DNA of 64,000 bases, taken from assembly GCA_036873135.1 (NCBI GenBank), contig JAPTYO010000048.1:186001-250000 (forward strand). The letters run 5' to 3'. The notes under the pieces were generated by a model, which searched no databases, had not been told where the DNA came from, and saw only the letters and a program-made list of their open reading frames with translations. Source of the stretch: Clarkia xantiana subsp. parviflora. Its lineage: Eukaryota > Streptophyta > Magnoliopsida > Myrtales > Onagraceae. How positions within the stretch are numbered: position 1 is the stretch's first letter; each line of letters begins with the position of its first letter. Of this stretch, positions 12,101 through 22,907 are shown piece by piece. Position numbers and translations under genes: made by a program.

Positions 12101-12599
12101 TTTCCTCTCATCACAACTTATATACTATTTACACATTACATTATTAAGTACAGATCGATTGTCCATCTTAACTAAAAAGTCCACCAAACACAGTGTGTTG
12201 GCCAATCGAATATGTTAGAACTCAATCAAAACTCTCATAGTGTGTCTTGCATCTGAATATTTTAAAACATTTTGTAATAATTAAATTCATTATATATATA
12301 TATAAAAGCTTACAAGTTTAGGTAATTATTCATTATCTAGTTATAATAATCAAATTATCTTAGCGCAACATCAAGGATCAAAACAGCTAGCATTATATAA
12401 AGAAATGCTTTTCTAAAAATAACATATATATGGAACAGCTTAATAAAAGAGCTACCAAAACAACCGACAACGAGAATCTATGGGTTTTTTTTGTTTCTTC
12501 AAACCAACTCCTTAATTATATATATGGTTCTGAATTTTATGTATGTAGTATAAAAATGAAGTGCGGATTATATATATAAACTGATGTAAAGCTCCAATT
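12101..12599. other. Intergenic, nothing recognised
   Basis: AT-rich sequence between the Copia remnant and the Gypsy insertion. No gene seen. Confidence 0.5.
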
Positions 12600-12604
12600 A
12601 AGTT

Positions 12605-13646
12605 TGTTAGGTTATAAAGTCTAGGTTGACGGGTCGTCAATCTAGAATTTATCTCCCACTAATGAAATGTCGGGTTCAGTGTTCCTAAGACTAGTCATTC
12701 TGATACATGCCCTTCCGCTCCTTTGGGGTAGTCGTTCTGATATATGTCCTTCTCTTCTCTCCTTCTGACCTCCTCTCCTTCTCTCCTTCTGACCTCCTTT
12801 CCTTCTCTCATTCTGACCTCCTGAGGCTTGTACTTCTTACCCCTGGGGCTTGTCCTACTGCTCTATGCTCTTCTGCTTCCTTGGCTCTCTTCTCCTTGCC
12901 ACCCTGCAAGAGGGGTAATACCAGGCACAGGGAGGGGGGGTGGTGCCTGATGAACCCTCTCCGATGCCTAAGTCAGTACGGTTTTAGAGAGATAAAGCTA
13001 GAGAGATGTCAGAGCAAAATTGTGCAACTTGCCAAGATGATCAAATGAATAGTGGATGTGGGGTATTTATAGGCAACGGTGTCATTAAGGTGGCTTAATG
13101 ACATCGTTAACCTTTAAACACAGTTAATTAACCTTTAAACGCATAATTAGGACCTTAGGATACGGAGAAGGTAGGCGGAATAAACCGAGTGTGGGAGTCC
13201 AAGGGTGGTGCCGAGGCCCTTGGGGGGAGGGAAATCCGACCCCCAAGGGTAGGGGTTGGGTGAGGGCACCCAACCCCTCCTAGGGAGGATGGGGTTGGCC
13301 AACCCCATCCCCCCTAGGGGAGATCGGGTTGGCTGACCCGATCTCTCCTAGGAGAGATCGGGTTGGCCGACCCGATCTCTCCTAGGAGAGATCGGGTTGG
13401 TCCACCCGATCTCCCCTAGGGGAGATCGGGTTGGCTGACCCGATCTCCCCTAGGGGAGGTCGGGTGTGGCCACCCAACCTCACCTAGGTGAGTTTGACTC
13501 GGCCGGACGAGCACTTCGGCCTCGTCCGAGCCGTTGGTGTTCTCGCGAAGTGTTCGGGTTGAAGTTTCGATTTACAATCATTAACGGGGTGATAAAAATA
13601 TAACGATTTGGAAGTCAACGGGTTCAAATTGGGCGTATATCCATCA
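12605..13646 (-). repeat. 3' LTR of the Gypsy element (left copy)
   Basis: 1042 bp. Reading the minus strand it starts TGATGG and ends CCTAACA. It contains a minus-strand TATA box (tataaata, 13071-13064), a pyrimidine-rich tandem tract (about 12745-12820) and a palindromic tandem array (about 13230-13490). Confidence 0.92.
13230..13490. repeat. Palindromic tandem array in U3 of the LTR
   Basis: About six consecutive units of 36-39 bp, each an almost perfect hairpin of the type gatcgggttggctgacccgatc, joined by cctagg. It sits upstream of the minus-strand TATA box, so it is in U3. The other LTR has the same array at about 22490-22750. Confidence 0.85.
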
Positions 13647-15114
13647 CATGCCCCCGAGTCAATCAATGGCCTAACCCTTGATTGACTCTATTTTAGGATG
13701 GTATGACACGCGCAATTTGAAACCGGGGTTTTACCTTTTATCTGAATGTTTACTTACTCATGGATGTGTGCCTCTGACTCTGCCCCCTGTCTTATAAGAT
13801 AGAGGAAGTGTAAACGTCAGAGCAGTACGGACACGTGCCTAAGCACGCGTCCGTCTGAAGTGGGAATAATAAATCTTTCCTTGCTACGGACGTATATTTC
13901 TAAAAATACATGCTTGCGTAGGGATGCAATACGAATGTAACTAAGTGACTTATGCTTCAATTTCATGCCGTGATTTGCCTAAGTGGAGAAAAATTTCACT
14001 TTTGGTCCGAAATTTTTCTAAGTATGGGATACTAGAAAATATGCCTATAGGATGTTAACTAGGAGTAAACATGGACATATCATGAACATGAGGATGCGTA
14101 CTAGCATACATGCAAGTAGGAACATAAGGATGGGAGTGAGTGGAGACATGCTGCGATTGTAGTCATGAATGTATGCATGAATATATGGCGGCCATGTGCA
14201 TGGACGTCTAAATGTTTGAACACATGGGAGTGTGTATGTGGGCATGCATATGAGTGCAAGCATGAACATGTATGTGTGTATGAATGGGTTGTGAGTATAA
14301 GCATGAGTGATGACATTGATGTACCTGTAGATGTTAATCATGAATATGAGCATAAGTGCAAAGGTGAGAGCATAGACCTCTCCTTTACTTGAGGGTGGGA
14401 ACTCTGCCACTCAATGGGACACAACGTTCCGCCTCCCTCGTACTAGCGTGAGCATTGTCCATTAATCTCGACCTTCGGCATGTGTAACATTTTTCCTTCA
14501 TTCGTTGGAGCGTGTGTATAGCTCTTGACCTTTACCCTGCAATTTGTTCCCCATAAAAGTGAGGGTGAAAAAGATTACAAGCTTTCTTCTTACCGCCGCG
14601 AGCGAAAGGGTCTATTGACATGTGTTAAGGGTTGACCCTTCCTTCGGATGTGCTGGAGCGTTGCTCCATTTGGGGAAACTAAAAGTTCGCCCTCTTCGCT
14701 TGGTGTTAAGGTTGCCCCCGTAGTAGGCGTATCTCGCCCCTCCATGAGTAAGGGTCGATCTTTGCGTTGGTTGCTCGTATAGATGACTCACTTTTGGGAA
14801 GCTTTCTTCTTCAGACAGGGAGACCTTGAAGATCGTTTTCCAAGGTAGTCAGACCAAATCTGACCGTCCTGTGTCTTGGGTGTCCGAGGCGGACTTGTAT
14901 GAGGTAGGGACTCGTATGACCCCTTGTAGGTTGATTTCATGGAGAAAAATACAAGGTGTAGGCAAAGCGTTCCGAACGTGCCGTTGAATCAGATGAGAGG
15001 GAAGAACCCTCTAGTTCTGCTTATCAGGCCAAGAAATTTTCTAAGTCAGGGGTGGCTGCTAATGCTTCTAGTATGTTCTTTTTCCCCTCTTTTTTCTTTG
15101 TGATATACTTATGA

Positions 15115-15657
15115 TTGTTCTCATGCTGCTTCCTTCTTGTTGTTAGAGTGTTCTTCCCTGGTTACCGAATGATTCTTGTGGTGGGTGAGAGTTCAAGTCA
15201 ATCTAAATCCAAGGCGCGGAAACCTTACTCTGAGGTCGGGCCCTCGGCTGCCAAGGAGAAGGAAACCGCGAGAGGCTCTCCTTCAAGTGCCCCCTTGCTG
15301 ACTCCCTCCCATGATAAGGAGGTAGTGGTTGAAGAGGCACCCTCTTTGCTTGACAAAAGGAAACAACCTGTGGCTGGCGATGGGGTGATCATAGGTCTTG
15401 ATGTCTCTTCTCTATCCCCTGCCCCCCAGTCGAGGGGCCGAGTCTCAAGTTTATTTCATCTTCATGTAGATTTGACGACTTTTGAAGGTGTTTTTGTCTT
15501 TCCTATGGGTTATGTTATTAACCCCTGCGTTGAAGATTTTCCTTTTGGTGATGGGTGTGATCATCACCTTTCATTGAGGTTCCTTTCTCTTGCCATGACT
15601 CTGATTAAGGTAGCGAATTCTTGCTTTGGAGTTTGGTGGAGACTGCCCTTGAGTTAG
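15115..15657 (+). CDS. Opposite-strand ORF in the Gypsy element (aORF-like)
   Basis: Runs against the element's own direction, between its coding remnants and its 3' LTR. The readable part (from about Met at 15169) has a Ser/Lys-rich stretch (SSSQSKSKARK), an Ala/Pro/Glu-rich linker and SLLDKRKQPV. A donor-like gtatgt at 15071 and an acceptor (ttgttgttag, about 15147) suggest an upstream exon with codons such as EEPSSSAYQAKK. Tat-lineage elements are known to carry additional antisense ORFs at this place, which is the main support. Frame after about 15450 looks less protein-like. Function unknown; it may be decayed. Confidence 0.4.
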   Translation: MFSCCFLLVVRVFFPGYRMILVVGESSSQSKSKARKPYSEVGPSAAKEKETARGSPSSAPLLTPSHDKEVVVEEAPSLLDKRKQPVAGDGVIIGLDVSSLSPAPQSRGRVSSLFHLHVDLTTFEGVFVFPMGYVINPCVEDFPFGDGCDHHLSLRFLSLAMTLIKVANSCFGVWWRLPLS

Positions 15658-15989
15658 CCTCTACTAGTATCGTAGTTGTGATCGTTGTGGGGATCGTTTT
15701 GTTATGTGCCCTCAATAGTGCTTGTCGTGATTCTTTGCCTCATGGTTGATTTCGTGAGATATGGAGGTTGTCTTCATAATGAGGACGTCTCCTTCCTAGT
15801 ATCACCCAGTGGGTTGAAATATAAGTGCCTACCTTTGATGAGCGTAGGAAGGGTGTTGTTTTTCCCTTTTTCTTGAACCTCCTCCTAGGGCTAGGCGTAG
15901 CCTTTTGATGTTCGTGGTCGGGATGGTGTCTTTACAATTCATGTCTTTGACAGATGTTTTATGATGTGCTGTCATGGTAATCACTTCGG

Positions 15990-16178
15990 GGTATGTGGAC
16001 GTGATAGCCACTTCGTGATGTGTCGGAGTGATAGCCCTTCTGTAGTGTGTGGACATGATAGCCAGTTCAGGGTATGTGGACATGATAGCCACTTCAAGGT
16101 ATGTGGACATGATAGCCACCTCAAGGTATGTGGACATGATAGCCACTTCAGTGTATGTGGACATGATAGCCACATCAC
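15990..16178. repeat. Tandem repeat, 27-bp period, about 7 copies
   Basis: Units read gtatgtggacatgatagcca plus seven variable bases. The outer copies are more diverged. Located inside the Gypsy element. Confidence 0.85.
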
Positions 16179-16821
16179 GATGTATGGAGTTGTGCTTTAG
16201 TATTCATTTCTCATTGGAGAGCCTTCATTGCTATAGTTGCCTTTTGTGTAGGCTATGTTTGTTGGGTTAGGTCCCGATGTCTCGTCTTATCGGATGTTGT
16301 ATCCTTTATGCTCTTTAGATGTCTCCTTCATGAGTTGTGCTTGACGATGTTCAAGTCTGATACGAGCATAGGTCACGCGAGGGCGACATGCATGACAATA
16401 ACATTTGTCGGAGGTTGATTTGTGTGGCTTGTAAGGCAATTCTCTTCTTGATGGGTCGAGCTTATTTTGAGAGCCTTGAACTTTGGATTTCATGTCTTTG
16501 CTATCCTTCTTGGTGGTATTGGGTTCCTTTGAGATATTTCTCTTGACTTGTGATATGGATGGTAGGATAACTCGTTACTTTTCATGATAACCTCTTGTGC
16601 TTATGTATATGATCCTTTGGTCATGGACTTCTCCTTTGTATATGCTTTCCTTTCCTTATCTTTATTTTGTGTTTTCCTTCACATCATACCTGCTATCTCA
16701 TCAAGAACAAACATTATGTGTTCTTTATACAACTTTACTTTGCAATTATTTTCTCATGGAATCCTTCTCAGTATGGTGCGATGATCTCTTCTGATACCCT
16801 TTAAATGGTATACATGGTACT

Positions 16822-17540
16822 GTTAGACCAAAGATACGCTCTTGGTGGGCGTCGAATCTGATCACGAGACAGGCTCTCGGAGGGCACTTAACGTTTCACA
16901 GGATAGGCTCCCGGAGGGCACAGGTTAGACCAAAGATACGCTCCTGGTTGGTGTCGAAAACTGTTCACGAGACAGGCTCTCGGAGGGCACTTAACGTTTC
17001 ACAGGATAGGCTCCCAGAGGGCACGGGTTAGACCAAAGATACGCTCCTGGTTGGCGTCGAAAACTGTTCACGAGACAGGCTCTCGGAGGGCACTTAACGT
17101 TTCACAGGATAGGCTCCCGGAGGGCACAAGTTAGACCAAAGATACGCTCCTGGTTGGCGTCGAAAACTGTACACGAGACAGGCTCTCGGAGGGCACTTAA
17201 CGTTTCACAGGATAGGCTCCCGGAGGGCACAGGTTAGACCAAAGATACGCTCTTGGTTGGCGTCGAAAACTGTTCACGAGACAGGCTCTCGGAGGGCACT
17301 TAACGTTTCACAGGATAGGCTCCTGGAGGGCACAGGTTAGACCAAAGATACGCTCTTGGTTGGCGTCGAATCTGATCACGAGACAGGCTCTCGGAGGGCA
17401 CTTAACGTTTCACAGGATAGGCTCCTGGAGGGCACAGGTTAGACCAAAGATACGCTCTTGGTTGGCGTCGAAAACTGTTCACGAGACAGGCTCTCGGAGG
17501 GCACTTAACGTTTCACAGGATAGGCTCCTGGATGGCACAG
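16822..17540. repeat. Tandem repeat, 102-103-bp period, 7 copies
   Basis: Copies start gttagaccaaagatacgctc at 16822, 16924, 17027, 17130, 17233, 17336 and 17438 (next start 17541). Each carries acaggctctcggagggcac and cacaggataggctcc blocks. Copies are highly similar. Lies between coding remnants and 3' LTR of the Gypsy element. Confidence 0.92.
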
Positions 17541-18175
17541 GTTAGACCAAAGATACGCTCCTGGTGGGCGTCGAAACTGGTAGTTTGAAATCTACCTCAA
17601 GATACGCTCTTGGGGGCGTCGAATCTGGTAGTGTTTTTTCTACCTCAAGATACGCTCTTGGGGGCGTCGAATCCGGTAGGTTGCAAATCTACCTCAAGAT
17701 ACGCTCCTGGGGGCGTCGAAATTCGTAGTTTTTGGAAACCACTCTCAAGATACGCTCTTGGTGCGTCGAAGGTCGTAGTATAGAAACTACTCTCAAGATA
17801 CGCTCTTGGGGGCGTCGAAAGTCGTAGTATGAACACTACTCTCAAGATACGCTCTTGGGGGCGTCGAAGATCGTAGTATAAAAACTACTCTCAAGATACG
17901 CTCTTGGGGGCGTCGAAATTCGTAGTTTTTGGAAACCACTCTCAAGATACGCTCTTGGTGCGTCGAAGGTCGTAGTATAGAAACTACTCTCAAGATACGC
18001 TCTTGGGGGCGTCGAAGGTCGTAGTATAGAAACTACTCTCAAGATACGCTCTTGGTGCGTCGAATCTGTTCGCGGGATAGGCTCCCGGAGGGCACAGGGT
18101 TCGTAGTTTTAGAACTACTCTCAAGATACGCTCTTGGGGGCGTCGAATGTGTTCGCGGGATTGGCTCCCGGAGGG
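17541..18175. repeat. Tandem repeat, about 50-bp period, about 11 copies
   Basis: Shorter units ctcaagatacgctcttgggg plus gcgtcgaa and a variable gtcgtagtatagaaactact half. The core matches the agatacgctc...gcgtcgaa part of the neighbouring 103-bp repeat, so one array seems derived from the other. Near 18060-18170 both types are mixed (ggctcccggagggcac reappears). Confidence 0.85.
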
Positions 18176-19975
18176 CTCATACTATTACCTTATCTTGTGT
18201 CCTTTCTCATGTAGAGTGCGTCTTTGGTATGCTTTTCGAGTCTTTACTTGACTTTTCATTTTATGATATTGCATACTACCACGTTTTTCCTTCAATGTGG
18301 GAGATCACCTCTCGAGGGCGATGTTTGTGTGTTGCCAATTTAGGACGAGTTCGTATAGGGAGTTGATGATGTTTTCCTCTTATGTGACCTCTTCTAGGAG
18401 AAGTGGTATTGCATGTTCTTGTGATCTTCTGCCTCTAATCTCTTCTTTTACACTTAGGTGGACTACCAAGCACTTATTCGTTTGGTGCCCCCCAAGTTGC
18501 TTGGTGGTCACACCGCCTTTCATATTTGGCCGTTGAAGGCCCCTCGTTCATTTTCTTGGTTGGGTATCCCTTATGCTCGGGGCTTCCTTGTCTGCTTGTT
18601 TGAATGCGATGAGTGTCCCTTGTAGGATTTACTCTTTCTCATGCTTGCTTGTTTCAGTCATAGGCATGGTTTGGATGATGCCTTTGTCGGATGTGTCTTT
18701 GGAGGTTGGGTGGAAGAGCTTTTGCTTTGGGTGGGTGGGGGTGGATTTCATTCTCTTGATAACTAGGATGTGGCAATGTTTGTATCCTAGGGGTGCTTGT
18801 AAATTCTTTCCCCCCTTCCTTGTGTTTTAGGTTGAAAAGCTCTCTCATAGAATGGCGTCTTGAGTTGTTAATCTCATAGGTGTGTTTCAGACTAGTCAAT
18901 CTAATCCATGCTCTTTGCTCGTGCATGGGGGGGTCTGACCGGGCTGTGATAATCTTCTTGGAGTGTTGTGGCACTTAGTGTGGTTTGCCTTTTCCTTCAC
19001 ATTGGAGTATTCTTCAATGCCTTTAGGGGGTGTGACATTGGTCATGCTCCTCCCACTTTGAATGTTGATTATAGTCTTCCTTTGCATTAGGACTTGAATC
19101 TAAAAATGATGTTTTCCTTTAGGTTTGCAAGTGATGCTCCATGATTTTCCATGGGTTTGCCCCCGTATTGGCTATTCCTTGTTGGATAGCTTCATTAGAG
19201 ACTGCATTTGTATTGCGTACGTATACGTGTTTGAGGTGTGTTGAGTTGACAAGTCCCTCCTTTTTCGTTTTGTCATATCCTTCATTCACCATGTATTCGG
19301 CGTATGGCCTTAAAGGCGGGATATTGTTCTAGTGTCCCTTTTATCGGGGTTCTCCTCTTGATGGGATGCCAGAGTCAAATGTCTTATCATTTGCAGACAG
19401 GGTGGTTGATCGGGACGTGCGTCTAGTGTGAGGGTCGATCTTGAAACCTTACTCCCCAAGCTTTAGAGCTCTTCTTTGGTTGATCTTGTAGAACTATTAT
19501 CCTATCCTAAGGCTCTTGATAGGAGATGTATCTCCTTTTTCATACTCTAGTTGTTGCACTATCTCTTTAGCTAATCTTCCATCTCTAGAGTTTCTCTCTT
19601 GGTGCATGACTTCAATGACAGGATTTTCTATCGATGTTTATTCTATTAGGACTTGTATCCTTGGTTTCCTTCCTTTCTTGTGAGATGGCGAAGGAGTGTT
19701 TGTGAACACTCCAATGTGTCGTACTTGGTAGAGGTATGCGCCTTAATCTTTATGGCGTTGTCTTGAATCTTCGTGTACCTATCTCTGATGAACATGTTAT
19801 TCATTACATATATAGTACGGAGTCCAAGGATCTCCGGGTTAGGGTCATATATAATCGATCACATAGTCATCTATTAGATAACCTCTTTATCTACTAGGTT
19901 TATTTTTGCAAGGATAAATGCAAGGATACTTGTAAGGATACTTGTAAGGATATGTGTTCCATCCTTATTCCTGGT

Positions 19976-20206
19976 TCATTTGCAGTGCCGTGTCCCTAAT
20001 GGGTGTGTTGATGTTCCGACCACCTTTACTAGTAGGGGGTCCTTTGGTATTAGGTATGCCTGACTCTTCTCTAGTATCATCAATGGTTGGTCATGGGAGA
20101 TGTCTGACGGACTCCCTTCATGCACTATGGTTCTCTTCATGTCAAAGTTGGTGATTCCCTCTCTTATGACTAATATATCATTGTGTGGAAATACTATGTT
20201 TTCCAT
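19976..20206 (-). pseudogene. Gypsy aspartic-protease remnant
   Basis: The minus-strand frame reads FPHNDILVI, then NFDMKRTIVHEGSPSDI, then PLLVKVVGTSTHPLGT. This follows the order of plant Gypsy proteases (PHNDALV, V-D-x-GSSADI, HPLGT). The catalytic Asp position reads His (VHEGS), and a stop follows soon after, so it cannot be active. Assignment rests on motif order only. Confidence 0.5.
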
Positions 20207-21058
20207 GTCCCTTTTTAAAAGCTTGATGATGGTGTCGCCATTCTTCCTTTGCTAGGTTTGGTGTCCTTGAGCGTTTTTTATGTAAGTGTATTCCATTACC
20301 TGGGATGAGCTTACTAGGTGAAATCATAAAGATCCGCTGGAGGTGTTTGTCTCTGATGGTGGGTGTTGCCCATGTGATATGGTTTCCTCCATTTTTGGAG
20401 GGATGTGTTCGCGGCTACCCCCTCTCATGCTAATGTGCGCTTGTGGGGAGGGCATGTTGTGACTGGTGCCCCCCTTGCATACCAATGCCCAATGGGATCC
20501 TTTGACGGACTTGGCCCTAGGATGCTTAGTGGAAGGTTATAGTAGGGGTAATCCTTTGTGACCTTTATGGTAGTTCCTCTATAGGATGTTGGGAGGGCTC
20601 AAACTTATTTTTGTAAGTGAGCCTTCCATCTTGTGACCTTTCCCAGAAACTTGACCTTATAGGTGTTCTTTGGGATTGAGGAATCTGTTGCTTGTGCGTC
20701 TCTTGATTGGCGACGGCCTTTTACGGATTCTTCTAGTGGTCCACCTGTGTATATATATAACACGGAGCCCGAAGGCGTCCGGTATGGTCATTCTTGGAAA
20801 ACATGTTGATGTCAAGTATCAAAATCTACCCCTTTTAGGGAGTTGACTTGTTATGCAGTTAAATTAAATAAGAGGATATGGGAAGGATATGGGTGTGGGG
20901 GTGTTGATATCCCCTGTTCAAATCCTTGTCTTTTCGATTCCTCCCCTGTCCTCGGGGGACGTGTGCTAACGGTTGTCATGCACAAGGGGTTTGGACCTGT
21001 CGTGCTGTATCATGGGTAGGTGGTTGCCTTGTTGTGTTGTTGGGACTATGTCCCTCCC

Positions 21059-21801
21059 TTAGTGCGGTGTGTGTCCCTGTTGGGGTACTTGGTGGAATTC
21101 TTGCTTCCTTGGAGGTCTAGCCTGTCTGTCTGCCCCCAGAGGGGTGTATGCCCTGGCATCCTGTTGTGTCTGTTGCTGCTTTGGAAGCACAGATTGCTGC
21201 CTTCCCCCTGGGTGTGGCCTTTGGTTGTCTCTCCTTTGTTCTTCTCGCTGCCCTGTTCGAGGGTGCGAGTGGCGTTCTTCTGTTGGGATTTGCTCCTCTT
21301 CATGAGCTTCTTCTCCTTCCTGTCGGTGTTGCCTTTCCTGCCTATTCCTTAGGGTCTCTCTGTAAGCTAGTAGCTCGTCCGAGGCGCTCATCATCCCTGG
21401 AGTCACTGTATGTGCTCCCTGTGTGTATGCCGGCCTTGTGTTGGTTGTGTGGGCACGATTGTCGTTCCTTTGAGTCAATATTCCATATGGATACCCTTGA
21501 GGTTGTGCCTCATAGTGGTATCCTTGTGGAGGTGCCGTGTATTGGGATGGCACTCCTTGTTGCCCCCCTGTCCCTGTGGCTTCCTAATCAATGGAGTTGA
21601 AGCTGTGGAAGCCTCCTAGCCAGCTGGGCCTGAAGGTCCTCCTCCCTGCTTGTTAGGCTGGGGTGCCTGTGGGGTTACCTGAGGCTCTGGGTGTGCAGAC
21701 TGTTTCTCTGGGTTAGGCTGCCTTGCTGGAGGTATAGGCTGTCTCCCTCGCCTACTGCCCCCAGGTGGGCGGTTATGCCTAGATGCTAAGCTATTCGTCA
21801 T
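21059..21801 (-). pseudogene. gag-like N-terminal remnant of the Gypsy element
   Basis: First ATG after the primer-binding site is at 21801 (MTNSLASRHNRPPGG), followed by a Pro/Gln-rich chain to a stop at 21616. Another frame, 21553-21059, is also Pro/Gln-rich (YHYEAQPQGYPYG) and then strongly charged. The position and composition fit a gag 5' region. No capsid or zinc-knuckle motif is visible, so the gag core appears lost. Confidence 0.45.
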
Positions 21802-21852
21802 CGCTCTTGTGATTGCCAGGCTTTCTGTTCGATTCCCACGGACGGCGCCAAG

Positions 21853-22902
21853 TGTTAGGTTATAAAGTCTAGGTTGACGGGTCGTCAATCTAGAATTTAT
21901 CTCCCACTAATGAAATGTCGGGTTCAGTGTTCCTAGGACTAGTCATTCTGATACATGCCCTTCCGCTCCCTTGGGGTAGTCGTTCTGATATATGTCCTTC
22001 TCTTCTCTCCTTCTGACCTCCTCTCCTTCTCTCCTTCTGACCTCCTTTCCTTCTCTCCTTCTGACCTCCTGAGGCTTGTACTTCTTACCCCTGGGGCTTG
22101 TCCTACTGCTCTATGCTCTTCTGCTTCCTTGGCTCTCTTCTCCTTGCCACCCTGCAAGAGGGGCAATACCAGGCACAGAGGGGGGGGGGGGGGGGGTGGT
22201 GCCTGATGAACCCTCTCCGATGCCTAAGTCAGTACGGTTTTAGAGAGATAAAGCTAGAGAGATGTCAGAGCAAAATTGTGCAACTTGCCAAGATGATCAA
22301 ATGAATAGTGGAGGTGGGGTATTTATAGGCAACGGTGTCATTAAGGTGGCTTAATGACATCGTTAACCTTTAAACACAGTTAATTAACCTTTAAACGCAT
22401 AATTAGGACCTTAGGATACGGAGAAGGTAGGCGGAATAAACCGAGTGTGGGAGTCCAAGGGTGGTGCCGAGGCCCTTGGGGAGAGGGAAATCCGACCCCC
22501 AAGGGTAGGGGTTGGGTGAGGGCACCCAACCCCTCCTAGGGAGGATGGGGTTGGCCAACCCCATCCCCCCTAGGGGAGATCGGGTTGGCTGACCCGATCT
22601 CTCCTAGGAGAGATCGGGTTGGCCGACCCGATCTCTCCTAGGAGAGATCGGGTTGGTCCACCCGATCTCCCCTAGGGGAGATCGGGTTGGCTGACCCGAT
22701 CTCCCCTAGGGGAGGTCGGGTGTGGCCACCCAACCTCACCTAGGTGAGTTTGACTCGGCCGGACGAGCGCTTCGGCCTCGTCCGAGCCGTTGGTGTTCTC
22801 GCGAAGTGTTCGGGTTGAAGTTTCGATTTACAATCATTAACGGGGTGATAAAAATATAACGATTTGGAAGTCAACGAGTTCAAATTGGGCGTATATCCAT
22901 CA
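21853..22902 (-). repeat. 5' LTR of the Gypsy element (right copy)
   Basis: 1050 bp and nearly identical to the left copy. It has a 17-base G run (22181-22197) where the left copy has gggaggggggg. Minus-strand TATA box at 22327-22320. The primer-binding site starts two bases past its end, on the minus strand at about 21850. Confidence 0.92.
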
Positions 22903-22907
22903 AAGTT

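Larger units (their letters stand above)
12605..22902 (-). mobile_element. Complete Gypsy-type LTR retroelement, Tat-like, decayed/non-autonomous
   Basis: A full-length element of 10,298 bp. The two LTRs (12605-13646 and 21853-22902) start TGTTAGG and end CCATCA on the plus strand. A 5-bp target duplication aagtt lies at 12600-12604 and 22903-22907. Orientation is minus: next to the right-hand LTR the minus strand reads a primer-binding site (tggcgccgtccgtggg), and next to the left-hand LTR it reads a polypurine tract (ctcgggggcatg). The LTRs differ at about nine substitutions, mostly transitions, plus a G-run, so insertion was recent. The interior keeps only gag-like and protease-like remnants, an opposite-strand ORF and tandem repeats. 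No reverse transcriptase or integrase motif is recognisable, so mobility would need another element's proteins. Tat assignment is inferred from architecture. Confidence 0.88.

Noticed and set aside
14045..14410. Minus-strand His/Met/Tyr-rich ORFs and their plus-strand partners
   Set aside because: Low-complexity atgcatg/catgaa repeats within the Gypsy element; all frames are equally open.
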